From an uncultured Bacillota bacterium (GTDB lineage Bacteria > Bacillota_I > Bacilli_A > RF39 > UBA660), in NCBI GenBank assembly GCA_947303895.1, contig CAMYZQ010000007.1, positions 1-34,384 on the forward strand: a DNA stretch of 34,384 bases. The letters are read 5' to 3'. Both the position numbers and the translations under genes were made by a program. Positions 1 through 7,280 of this stretch are shown here, in pieces (position 1 is the stretch's first letter; each line of letters begins with the position of its first letter). Below the pieces are notes generated by a model. That model made no database searches and was not told where the DNA came from. It was given only the letters and a program-made list of their open reading frames with translations.

Positions 1-838
1 TTTAGAAACTAACTTAAAAATAGATAATGGTGATTATAATAAGTATCTAGATGAATTAAAGAAGAATGAAATCAAAGAAAGTAGATTAGATGTTAAACTT
101 GATACTTTACTTACTAACTTAGAAAATGATTATACAATTACTTATGAAAAAGCTAAATCTGAATACATCCTAGAAATGGATGAAGATGAAGCTAGAAAGA
201 AAGTTAATAAGTTAAAGAGTGAAATTAGATCACTTGGAGATGTTAATGTTTCATCTATCGAAGAATATGAAGAAGTTAATAATAGATATACATTCTTAAA
301 TACTCAAAGAGAAGATTTATTAAAAGCAGAAGAGATGCTTTTAGATATTATTAAACAAATGGATGAAGTAATGAAAGAAAAATTCAAAGAAACATTTGCT
401 TTAGTACAAGAATCATTCTCTAAGACATTTAAAGAGTTATTTAATGGTGGAGATGCTTCATTATCATTAACAGATCCATCTGATATATTAAATACTGGAG
501 TAGAAATTAAAGCATTACCTCCAGGAAAGAAATTACAACATATTTCTTTATTATCTGGTGGTGAAAAGACTTTAACTGCTATAGCATTATTATTCTCAAT
601 ACTTAAGATTAGACCAGTTCCATTTGCTATTCTAGACGAAGTAGAAGCTGCCCTAGATGAAGTTAACGTAGATAACTTTGGTAGATACTTAAGTACATTA
701 AAGAATAAGACACAATTTATTGTTATAACACACAAGAAAAAAACTATGGAATATGCTGATGTATTATATGGTATAACAATGCAAGAATCTGGTGTTTCTA
801 AACTAGTTTCTGTTAAATTAGAAGACATTAAAAAATAA
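1..838 (+). CDS. smc: Chromosome partition protein SMC, C-terminal part (5' end outside window)
   Basis: This is the C-terminal end of the SMC ATPase, which with ScpA/ScpB compacts and separates sister chromosomes. The frame is open from base 2, well before the first in-window ATG at 176, so the gene is cut by the window edge and not a short gene starting at 176. The first part is charged coiled coil. The head domain follows, with the ABC signature LSGGEK, the Walker B stretch FAILDEVEAALDE and a D-loop/H-switch region ending VITHKK. These are the classical SMC C-terminal head motifs. It ends at TAA 836-838, directly on a terminator hairpin. Identification is firm; the missing N-terminal half cannot be judged. 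Confidence 0.96.
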   Translation, partial: LETNLKIDNGDYNKYLDELKKNEIKESRLDVKLDTLLTNLENDYTITYEKAKSEYILEMDEDEARKKVNKLKSEIRSLGDVNVSSIEEYEEVNNRYTFLNTQREDLLKAEEMLLDIIKQMDEVMKEKFKETFALVQESFSKTFKELFNGGDASLSLTDPSDILNTGVEIKALPPGKKLQHISLLSGGEKTLTAIALLFSILKIRPVPFAILDEVEAALDEVNVDNFGRYLSTLKNKTQFIVITHKKKTMEYADVLYGITMQESGVSKLVSVKLEDIKK

Positions 839-865
839 GACGTTTTTTGACATAAAACGTCTTTT
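838..865 (+). terminator. Intrinsic terminator of smc
   Basis: A 9-bp perfect stem (AGACGTTTT at 838-846 with AAAACGTCT at 854-862) with a 7-base loop is followed by a short T run. It starts at the last base of the smc stop codon. The loop holds most of a TTGACA hexamer that fits as the -35 box of the next gene. Confidence 0.8.
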
Positions 866-875
866 ATGTTAATAT
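847..875 (+). promoter_or_regulatory. Candidate promoter of the 904 gene, overlapping the smc terminator
   Basis: A perfect -35 box TTGACA lies at 847-852 in the terminator loop. Seventeen bases on is TAATAT (870-875), a 4/6 -10 box. A perfect TATAAT at 873-878 is also present but at 20-base spacing. The SD follows at 891-896. Seen in sequence; activity is inferred. Confidence 0.55.
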
Positions 876-903
876 AATGGCACTAAAAAAAGGAGGGGAT
901 GTT

Positions 904-1755
904 ATGAATTATTTTCCATATTCTGGTAGTCTAGAAGATATTGATGAACGTATTGCAAAACAAAATAAAGAAAATCCTGAATATAGATTTTTTACAGATG
1001 TTGAAACCTCTGTAGATTCTATTCTTGATGAAAATGCAGATATTAAAGAAGAATATAGATTATTATTTTATAGTTTCTTTGCTAGAGACTACGAAAAAAG
1101 ACATAAAGAACCTCCATATAGTATTAATGAAGGAAAAATAATTAGAGAATTTGAAGAATGGTTAAAAAAACAAGCTTTATTAACAGAGGCTTATGCTAAA
1201 TGTTTAAGTAGGTTAAACTATGCTCCAAGAAAATTACCTTCTGAAGGAAGTTCATATATTGAGTTATATAAAGGGGATTATGATACACTTAAAAAAGCAT
1301 TTCATGAACATATAACTGTTTATTCTAACTATGCAACTACAATAGACCCAATTAAAGCTAAAGATTATTCATTAAGTAATAATGATATGCATGTTATAAA
1401 AAAAGTTCCTGTTATAAAAAGAGATATTGCTGGTAAAACAGTTTATTTACCATTTTCTCCATTTAAAGTAAATATGGTTTATGTTCATAATCCATATTCT
1501 AAAGTTGAAGAAAATAGAATTAGAAGTCTTCTTCAAAACGATGATTTAAATGTTGTATATGGAATATTTGGTTTAACAACTGATCCTGAATTAGAATACA
1601 AATTAAATCAATTAGATGAATTATTTAAAGAATTATTGAGTCATAACCAAAGAACTAATAAGTTTTTTAGTGATATAGTAGATGATAGAAAAGATATTGG
1701 TGATTATAAAATAGGTTTAATATATAAACCAAGAAAAATAAAAGAGACTGATTAG
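904..1755 (+). CDS. Hypothetical protein, about 283 aa
   Basis: I do not recognise a family. The start is ATG 904 because AGGAGG at 891-896 sits 7 bases before it; an in-frame ATG at 877 lies upstream of that SD and is rejected. The protein is hydrophilic, without signal peptide or membrane helix. It has a helical, charged N-terminal third, a middle section with the run NYAPRKLPSEGSSY, and a C-terminal part rich in Val/Tyr/Asn that looks alpha/beta. It is monocistronic: a candidate promoter overlaps the smc terminator upstream, and a shared terminator separates it from the opposing YigZ-like gene. Its stop codon overlaps that gene's stop by three bases. The SD and good codon use make it a real gene; the function is open. 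Confidence 0.8.
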   Translation: MNYFPYSGSLEDIDERIAKQNKENPEYRFFTDVETSVDSILDENADIKEEYRLLFYSFFARDYEKRHKEPPYSINEGKIIREFEEWLKKQALLTEAYAKCLSRLNYAPRKLPSEGSSYIELYKGDYDTLKKAFHEHITVYSNYATTIDPIKAKDYSLSNNDMHVIKKVPVIKRDIAGKTVYLPFSPFKVNMVYVHNPYSKVEENRIRSLLQNDDLNVVYGIFGLTTDPELEYKLNQLDELFKELLSHNQRTNKFFSDIVDDRKDIGDYKIGLIYKPRKIKETD

Positions 1756-1765
1756 TCTCTTTTTT
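1741..1765. terminator. Bidirectional terminator between convergent genes
   Basis: The stem AAAGAGACT (1741-1749) pairs with AGTCTCTTT (1754-1762) across a 4-base loop, with T runs on both strands. The hairpin contains the overlapping stop codons of the 904 gene (TAG 1753-1755) and the YigZ-like gene (TAA on minus, 1752-1754), so it lies partly inside both reading frames. Confidence 0.85.
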
Positions 1766-2111
1766 CTTTATATAATTTAACTATTTCCGATGCTGAGTTA
1801 GAGTATGCTCTAAATAGTCCTCCAGCTCCTAATTTAATACCACCAAAGTATCTAACTACTACTATTAATACATTATTTAGATCATTCTTTTCAAGAACGT
1901 TAAATATAGGCATTCCTGCAGTTCCTTTTGGTTCACCATCATCATTTATTTTACCAGTATTATTTATTTTATAAACATAAACTACATGTTTAGCTTTCTT
2001 ATGTTCTTCTTTAATAGATTTAATAATATCATTTACTTTAGATTCATCATCTAGTTCATATAGATATGTAATAAATCTGGATTTTTTTATTTCAATTTCA
2101 TTAGTAATCAT
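1752..2111 (-). CDS. YigZ/IMPACT N-terminal domain protein, short form (119 aa)
   Basis: This is a protein of the YigZ/UPF0029 (IMPACT) family, whose exact cellular role in bacteria is unsettled. The family hallmarks are clear: the DDGEPKGTAGMP block followed by NVLIVVVRYFGGIKLGAGGL and the Arg-Ala-Tyr segment. The start is ATG at 2111, with GGTGA five bases ahead; a TTG further upstream overlaps the SD. Usual bacterial members are near 200 aa, with a second ferredoxin-like domain. This one stops straight after the first domain, at a normal terminator, so it is a single-domain form and not an obvious frameshift. It is divergent from uvrC, with about 60 bases between the starts. Confidence 0.85.
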   Translation of the reverse strand: MITNEIEIKKSRFITYLYELDDESKVNDIIKSIKEEHKKAKHVVYVYKINNTGKINDDGEPKGTAGMPIFNVLEKNDLNNVLIVVVRYFGGIKLGAGGLFRAYSNSASEIVKLYKEKRD

Positions 2112-2127
2112 AGTTATCACCAATTAA

Positions 2128-2136
2128 ATTATACAA
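2128..2136 (-). promoter_or_regulatory. -10 box of the YigZ-like gene
   Basis: TATAAT on the minus strand (2133 to 2128), preceded by TTG. Six bases separate it from the GGTGA SD, so the predicted transcript starts at or just before the SD. No clear -35 box is seen. Confidence 0.55.
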
Positions 2137-2158
2137 TAAAAAGTATGTATGTTATAAT
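2130..2158 (+). promoter_or_regulatory. uvrC promoter (extended -10)
   Basis: TG at 2150-2151, one base, then TATAAT at 2153-2158 form an extended -10 box. TATACA (2130-2135) is a 4/6 -35 box at 17-base spacing and overlaps the opposing -10 box. The uvrC SD (GGTGA, 2165-2169) begins six bases after TATAAT, so the leader should be about 10 nt. Confidence 0.7.
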
Positions 2159-2174
2159 ATTTTTGGTGAAAGAG

Positions 2175-3944
2175 ATGCAAAATATTGAAAAGATTAAACA
2201 AAAACTTGCATTATTACCATTAAAACCTGGTTGTTATCTTATGAAAGATGAAACTGGTAAAGTTATTTATGTTGGTAAAGCTAAAAAGCTTAAAAATAGG
2301 GTAAGTAGCTATTTTAATGGTACAAAATATGGTAAGACTAAGATTTTAGTTAGTAATATCCATGATTTTGAATATATATTAACTTCTTCTGAGAAAGAAG
2401 CTCTTTTGCTTGAAATAAATCTAATTAAAAAATATGATCCAAAATATAATATTATTTTTAGAGATGATAAACAATATCCATATATTGCTTTAGAGTATTC
2501 TAAATATCCTAAATTATCTGTACTAAGACCAAGTAAAAAATATAAGAACAAAAATATTAAATTATTTGGTCCATATCCTAATAGTGGATATGCTAAAAAG
2601 ATAGTAGAGGTTCTAAATAGAATATATCCTCTTCAAAAGTGTAAGAACTTTAAGAGTGATGTATGTCTTTATTATCATATAGGGGAATGTCTTGGTTATT
2701 GTAAACTAGATATACCTAAAGAAGTAACAGATAATATAGCAAACGAAATAACTAACTTTCTTAATGGTGATTTTGATTTGGTAATAGATAAATTAACTAG
2801 AAAGATGAATGCTTATTCTGAAAGAATGGATTATGAAAATGCTAAAGATATAAAAGAATTAATAGATTATCTAAAAGTAGTATTATCTAAACAAAAAATA
2901 GATTTAAATGATAAAGTTAATAGAGATATATTTAATTACTTTGTAAAAGATGATTTTATATCTATTCAAATACTTCATTATAGAAATGGTAACTTAGTAG
3001 AAAGAAAGAGTAATATATACGAAGTAAATGATGATTCAGTTAACTCATTTATGGAATATATTATTTCATTCTATGAAGATAATACTCTTCCAAAAGAAAT
3101 ATTTGTTCCAGAGGGAATAGATACTGAATTACTTAGTGAAACTCTTGATGTTAAAGTAATTAATCCTCAAAAGGGAACTAAGAAAAAACTGTTAGATATG
3201 GCTTATGAGAATGCAAAAATAGGTTTACTTGAAAAAGAAGAATTAGTTAAAAGAAATATTTCTTTAACTATAAAAGCTAATGAAGAATTAAGTACTCTTA
3301 TAGGTAAAACAATTCATAGAATTGAGTCATTTGATAACTCTCATTTATTTGGAGATGCTTCAGTATCTGCAATGGTAGTTTATATTGATGGTAAAAAATG
3401 TCCTAAAGAATATAGAAAATATAAGATTAAATCTGGTTCTAAAGATGATTTCCATCAAATGCAAGAAGTACTTGAAAGAAGATATTCTAGAGTTATAACA
3501 GATAATCTAGTTAAACCCGATTTAATACTTGTAGATGGTGGTATCATTCAAGTACATGCTGCTGAAGAAATTCTAGATAACTTAGGTCTAGATATATTAG
3601 CTCTTGGTATGAGGAAGAATGATAAACATAAGATATGTGCTTTAGTTGATACTAATGGTGTTAGTTATGAAATAGAAAAGAATAGTAATATATTCCATTT
3701 ACTTGAAAATATATCTGAAGAAGTTCATAGATTTGTTATATCATTTCATAGAGATCTTAGATCTAAGGGTTCTTTATCATCAATACTAGATAATATAGAA
3801 GATGTAGGAACTAAAAGAAGAAATCTTCTTATTAAAAAATATAAAACTGTTAATAAGATTAAAGAAGCTCCTATAGAAGAACTAGAAGAATTAATAGGTA
3901 AAAAAACTGCTAAAAATGTTAAAGATGCATTAAAAGAAAACTAG
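2175..3944 (+). CDS. uvrC: Excinuclease ABC subunit C
   Basis: UvrC makes both incisions in nucleotide excision repair, acting with UvrA/UvrB on damaged DNA. The domains are in the standard order. First is an N-terminal GIY-YIG nuclease (PGCYLMKD, then VIYVGKAKKLKNRVSSYF). Then come a Cys-rich linker, a UVR segment that binds UvrB (ERMDYENAKDIKELIDYL), and the RNase H-like second nuclease (ESFDNSHLFGDASVSAMVV, later DLILVDGG). A C-terminal helix-hairpin-helix closes the protein. At 589 aa it is normal length. The start is ATG 2175, with GGTGA five bases before; an upstream in-frame ATG at 2145 lies before the -10 box and is rejected. It has its own extended -10 promoter and terminator. Confidence 0.97.
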   Translation: MQNIEKIKQKLALLPLKPGCYLMKDETGKVIYVGKAKKLKNRVSSYFNGTKYGKTKILVSNIHDFEYILTSSEKEALLLEINLIKKYDPKYNIIFRDDKQYPYIALEYSKYPKLSVLRPSKKYKNKNIKLFGPYPNSGYAKKIVEVLNRIYPLQKCKNFKSDVCLYYHIGECLGYCKLDIPKEVTDNIANEITNFLNGDFDLVIDKLTRKMNAYSERMDYENAKDIKELIDYLKVVLSKQKIDLNDKVNRDIFNYFVKDDFISIQILHYRNGNLVERKSNIYEVNDDSVNSFMEYIISFYEDNTLPKEIFVPEGIDTELLSETLDVKVINPQKGTKKKLLDMAYENAKIGLLEKEELVKRNISLTIKANEELSTLIGKTIHRIESFDNSHLFGDASVSAMVVYIDGKKCPKEYRKYKIKSGSKDDFHQMQEVLERRYSRVITDNLVKPDLILVDGGIIQVHAAEEILDNLGLDILALGMRKNDKHKICALVDTNGVSYEIEKNSNIFHLLENISEEVHRFVISFHRDLRSKGSLSSILDNIEDVGTKRRNLLIKKYKTVNKIKEAPIEELEELIGKKTAKNVKDALKEN

Positions 3945-3962
3945 TAATAGTTTTCTTTTTTT
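3932..3962 (+). terminator. Terminator of uvrC
   Basis: AAAAGAAAAC (3932-3941) pairs with GTTTTCTTTT (3950-3959) over an 8-base loop, followed by more T. The stem includes the last uvrC codons and the stop codon is in the hairpin. The mutL -10 box starts only a few bases after the T run. Confidence 0.75.
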
Positions 3963-3970
3963 GTTATAAT
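3962..3970 (+). promoter_or_regulatory. mutL-tpiA-miaA promoter (extended -10)
   Basis: TG-T-TATAAT at 3962-3970 is a perfect extended -10 box. No good -35 exists; that position falls in the terminator loop. AGGTGA (3977-3982) begins six bases later, so the predicted leader is about 11 nt. Confidence 0.7.
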
Positions 3971-3987
3971 CATATTAGGTGATAATA

Positions 3988-5739
3988 ATGCATAAGATAA
4001 ATGTAATGAATGATGACTTAGTTAATAAAATTGCCGCTGGAGAAGTAATTGAAAAATGTGCTTCTGTTGTAAAAGAATTAGTAGAAAACAGTATAGATGC
4101 TGGTTCTACTGATATTAAAATAGATTTATTAGAATCAGGAACTAAAGAAATAAGAGTAACTGATAATGGTTCTGGTATGAATGAAGAAGATGCTTATATT
4201 TGTTTTACTCCTCATGCTACTAGTAAGATATATGATGAAGATGATTTATATAATATAAATACTCTTGGATTTAGAGGTGAAGCTCTTCCATCTATAGCGT
4301 CTGTTTCTAAAGTTAATATTAAAACTTGTGATGGAAAAGAAGGTATTTCATTTGATTTAATTAATATTGAAATAAAAAACAAAGAATCTTATTTAAGAAA
4401 AGGAACTATTATTACAGTAGATGATCTATTTTATAATACTCCTGCTAGAAGAAAATACCTTTCATCACTTCCTTCAGAACTTAGTTCAATAGTAGGTCTA
4501 ATTAATAGATTATCACTATCACATCCAAATATAAGATTTACTTTAACTAATGATAAAAAAGAAATACTTAAAACTAGTGGTTCTGGTAATTTACTTAAAA
4601 CTATTAATGAGGTATATGGTAATACGGTTGCTAAAAAGATGATTGAAATAAACTGTGAATCAGATGATTATGAAGTATCTGGATATATTTCTAAACCAGA
4701 TGAAAATAGATCAAATAAAAATCATATGATTACTATGGTTAATGGTAGAGTAGTTAAGAATAATGATTTACTTAGATGTATTAATGATAGTTATCATAAA
4801 TATAAACCTGATGGTAAGTATCCAATAGTTATATTAAATATAAATGTAGATCCTAGTTTAATTGATGTTAATATTCATCCATCTAAGCATGATATTAAGT
4901 TTAGTAAAATGGATGAATTAAAAGAATTAATATCAAGTAATATAGAAAAGTTATTAGATAATAATTTCTTAGGAGTAGATATATCTACTAAAGAAGTTAA
5001 GATAACTAATATAGTTAGTGAAATAGAAGTTAGTACCCCTGAAGTAAAAGAATTAGTAATGGATTTCTCAGAGGTATCTATAAAAGAAGATGAAACTCCA
5101 TATGAATATCAGGATACTTCAGTAGATGAAGTTCAAATTGAAGAAGAAGTAAAACCATTTCCAAAGTTATTTGTTATTGGACAAGTACTTGGAACATATA
5201 TAGTTTGTCATAATGAAAAAGGTATGTATTTAATAGATCAACATGCTGCTGAAGAAAGAGTTAATTATGAAAAGTATAAGAAATATATGACAGACTTTAA
5301 TGGTGATACAATAGATATGTTATTTCCAATAGTTTTAGAGTATCCTAAAGATGAATATATGACTATTAAAGAAAAGATAGACATAATTAGAAATATTGGA
5401 ATTAATATAGAAGAATTTGGAGATAATACATATATTATTAAATCTCATCCAACTTGGTTTAAAGAAGGAATAGAAGAAGAATTTATAAGAGAAATAATAG
5501 ATAAGATATTATTTGAAGGTAAAAACTTTGATTTAGAAAGATTTAATGATAGTATTAGTGCTTCACTTGCATGTCATGCTTCTGTTAAAGCAAATACTCC
5601 ATTATCAATAGAAGAAATGGAAAACATTATAGAAAAATTATCTAAATGTAAGAATCCATATAACTGTGCTCATGGTAGACCATCAATTATTCATTATTCT
5701 ACATATGAGCTTGAAAAATTATTTAAGAGGGTGATGTAA
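3988..5739 (+). CDS. mutL: DNA mismatch repair protein MutL, endonuclease type
   Basis: MutL links mismatch recognition by MutS to strand removal. The N-terminal GHKL ATPase shows the NSIDAG block, DNGSGM, the Thr/Gly-rich ATP lid ending TLGFRGEALPSI, and the FYNTPAR segment. A low-complexity acidic linker (about residues 330-380) precedes the C-terminal dimer domain. That domain carries DQHAAEER (the metal-dependent nicking motif DQHA(X)2E(X)4E), ACHASVKA and a terminal CAHGRP. This is therefore the endonuclease form found in organisms without MutH. The start is ATG 3988, five bases after AGGTGA; the GTG at 3979 lies within that SD. Length is 583 aa. It is the first gene of mutL-tpiA-miaA. 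Confidence 0.97.
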   Translation: MHKINVMNDDLVNKIAAGEVIEKCASVVKELVENSIDAGSTDIKIDLLESGTKEIRVTDNGSGMNEEDAYICFTPHATSKIYDEDDLYNINTLGFRGEALPSIASVSKVNIKTCDGKEGISFDLINIEIKNKESYLRKGTIITVDDLFYNTPARRKYLSSLPSELSSIVGLINRLSLSHPNIRFTLTNDKKEILKTSGSGNLLKTINEVYGNTVAKKMIEINCESDDYEVSGYISKPDENRSNKNHMITMVNGRVVKNNDLLRCINDSYHKYKPDGKYPIVILNINVDPSLIDVNIHPSKHDIKFSKMDELKELISSNIEKLLDNNFLGVDISTKEVKITNIVSEIEVSTPEVKELVMDFSEVSIKEDETPYEYQDTSVDEVQIEEEVKPFPKLFVIGQVLGTYIVCHNEKGMYLIDQHAAEERVNYEKYKKYMTDFNGDTIDMLFPIVLEYPKDEYMTIKEKIDIIRNIGINIEEFGDNTYIIKSHPTWFKEGIEEEFIREIIDKILFEGKNFDLERFNDSISASLACHASVKANTPLSIEEMENIIEKLSKCKNPYNCAHGRPSIIHYSTYELEKLFKRVM

Positions 5740-6393
5740 ATGAAAAAATTAGTTGTAGGAAACTGGAAACAAAATAATATTAATATTGATTATAAGGAAT
5801 ATGTTGAAAAATTAGAAAAGGTAGAAGATAAGGAAGTAGTTATTGTTCCTCCTTATGTATATTTACCATTAATAGAAACTAATAATGTTAAATTAGGTGC
5901 TCAAGATGTATCTATATTTAATGGTGGATCTAATACTGGTGAAATATCTTGTGATATGTTAAAAGAATTTAATTGTGAATATGTTATTATTGGTCACAAT
6001 GAAAGAAGAACTAAATTAAATGAATCTAATGAGTATATTAATAAGAAAGTATTAAATGCATTAGAACAAGGTTTAAAAGTAATACTTTGTATTACATGCA
6101 TAGAAGAATTAGTAGAAAGTATTAAAGATGTTACTAACTTTGATAATCTATTAATTGCTTTTGAACCAAAAGAATTTATTGGTAAATCTGAAACTATATC
6201 TAGAGAAGGTTTAATAGATTTTATTGGGGAAATCAATAAAGTAACTGAAAAGAAATGTCCAATACTTTATGGTGGTGGAATAAAAGCTGATAATATTACT
6301 AATTTATCTAATATAGATGGATTAGATGGATTATTAGTTGGTAAAGCTTCTCTTGACATAGATGCATTTCTTAATATAATAATTAACTGGTGA
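5740..6393 (+). CDS. tpiA: Triosephosphate isomerase, short and divergent
   Basis: TPI interconverts dihydroxyacetone phosphate and glyceraldehyde 3-phosphate in glycolysis. Catalytic residues are in place: Asn8 and Lys10 in GNWKQN, His86 in IGHNERR, and Glu142 in AFEP. The phosphate-binding YGGGIKADN and LVGKASLD blocks are also present. Two features are odd. The protein is 217 aa against about 250 for normal bacterial TPI. Loop 6, normally PVWAIGTGK after the catalytic Glu, reads PKEFIGKSE, so the usual Trp and Gly-Lys hinge are missing. The start codon follows the mutL stop directly (TAA 5737-5739, ATG 5740), with an SD inside mutL. It may be the only TPI or a specialised paralogue; fold and family are firm, activity is inferred. 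Confidence 0.85.
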   Translation: MKKLVVGNWKQNNINIDYKEYVEKLEKVEDKEVVIVPPYVYLPLIETNNVKLGAQDVSIFNGGSNTGEISCDMLKEFNCEYVIIGHNERRTKLNESNEYINKKVLNALEQGLKVILCITCIEELVESIKDVTNFDNLLIAFEPKEFIGKSETISREGLIDFIGEINKVTEKKCPILYGGGIKADNITNLSNIDGLDGLLVGKASLDIDAFLNIIINW

Positions 6394-6398
6394 TTAAA

Positions 6399-7265
6399 TT
6401 GATTATTGTTATTGCTGGTCCTACTGGAGTAGGTAAAACAAAATTAAGTATAGAACTAGCTAAGAAATATAATGCAGAAATTATTAATGCTGATTCAGTA
6501 CAAGTATATAAAGATATTGATATAGCATCTGCTAAAGCAACTGAAGAAGAAAAAGAAGGAATACCTCATCATTTATTAGACATAGTTCCATATGATAAAA
6601 CATATACTGTATATGATTATCAAAGAGATGGTAGAAAAATCCTTGACGAGTTATTAAATCAAAACAAGAATGTAATAATTGTCGGTGGAACTGGTCTATA
6701 TATAAAAGCTTTACTATATGATTATAGATTTATAACTGAAGATGAAGAAGAACTTGAGTTATCTGATGAAGAATTACTTGATGAAATATACAAACTTGAT
6801 CCTGATTCAGATGTAGATATCAATAATAGTAGAAGAATAGTTAGAGAGTATGCTAATCTTAAAAGTGGTGTAGATAATACTTTGGGAGATAATCTATTAT
6901 ACGATAATGTGTACTTTATAGGACTTACAACAGATAGAGATACTTTATATGATAGAATCAATAAAAGAGTAGATATAATGGTGGGGAATGGTCTTATAGA
7001 GGAAGCTAAGAAATTCTATAACTTAGATAGAAATACTAAATCTATGAAGACCGTTATTGGTTATAAAGAACTATTTGAATACTTTGATGGTACTCTATCA
7101 CTTGATGAAGCATTAGATTTAATTAAGCAAAGAAGTAGAAAGTATGCTAAAAGACAATACACATTCTTTAATAATAAAATGAATATTAAATGGTTTGATG
7201 TAGATTTTAGTAACTTTGATAATACAATTAATGAAGTAGAAGAGTATATAAAAAGCAATGATTAA
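6399..7265 (+). CDS. miaA: tRNA dimethylallyltransferase MiaA
   Basis: MiaA adds a dimethylallyl group to A37 of tRNAs that read UNN codons, the first step towards ms2i6A. Seen here are the P-loop GPTGVGKT near the N-terminus, the INADSVQVYKDIDIASAK block, HHLLDI, VGGTGLYIKALLYD and the C-terminal RSRKYAKRQYTFF segment, all classical. Length is 288 aa. I choose TTG 6399 as start: GGTGA at 6389-6393 lies five bases before it, the spacing used by the neighbours. The in-frame GTG 6390 sits inside that SD. The gene is translationally coupled to tpiA, whose TGA stop is part of the same SD. A bidirectional terminator follows. Confidence 0.95.
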   Translation: MIIVIAGPTGVGKTKLSIELAKKYNAEIINADSVQVYKDIDIASAKATEEEKEGIPHHLLDIVPYDKTYTVYDYQRDGRKILDELLNQNKNVIIVGGTGLYIKALLYDYRFITEDEEELELSDEELLDEIYKLDPDSDVDINNSRRIVREYANLKSGVDNTLGDNLLYDNVYFIGLTTDRDTLYDRINKRVDIMVGNGLIEEAKKFYNLDRNTKSMKTVIGYKELFEYFDGTLSLDEALDLIKQRSRKYAKRQYTFFNNKMNIKWFDVDFSNFDNTINEVEEYIKSND

Positions 7266-7280
7266 TTCATTGCTTTTTTT
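7251..7280. terminator. Bidirectional terminator after miaA
   Basis: AAAAGCAATGA (7251-7261) pairs with TCATTGCTTTT (7267-7277) over a 5-base loop, with T runs on both strands. It serves miaA (+) and the opposing transglutaminase-like gene (-), whose TAA stop is 7279-7281. Confidence 0.88.

Noticed and set aside
304..828. Long antisense frame inside smc
   Set aside because: It lies wholly opposite the conserved SMC head domain, has no SD and encodes a low-complexity Ser/Asn-rich sequence. It is a by-product of AT-rich codon use.
6388..6393. TGA as tryptophan (Mycoplasma code)
   Set aside because: tpiA ends TGG TGA at its expected length with miaA starting just after, and the VanZ-like gene also ends in TGA. 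TGA is a stop here.
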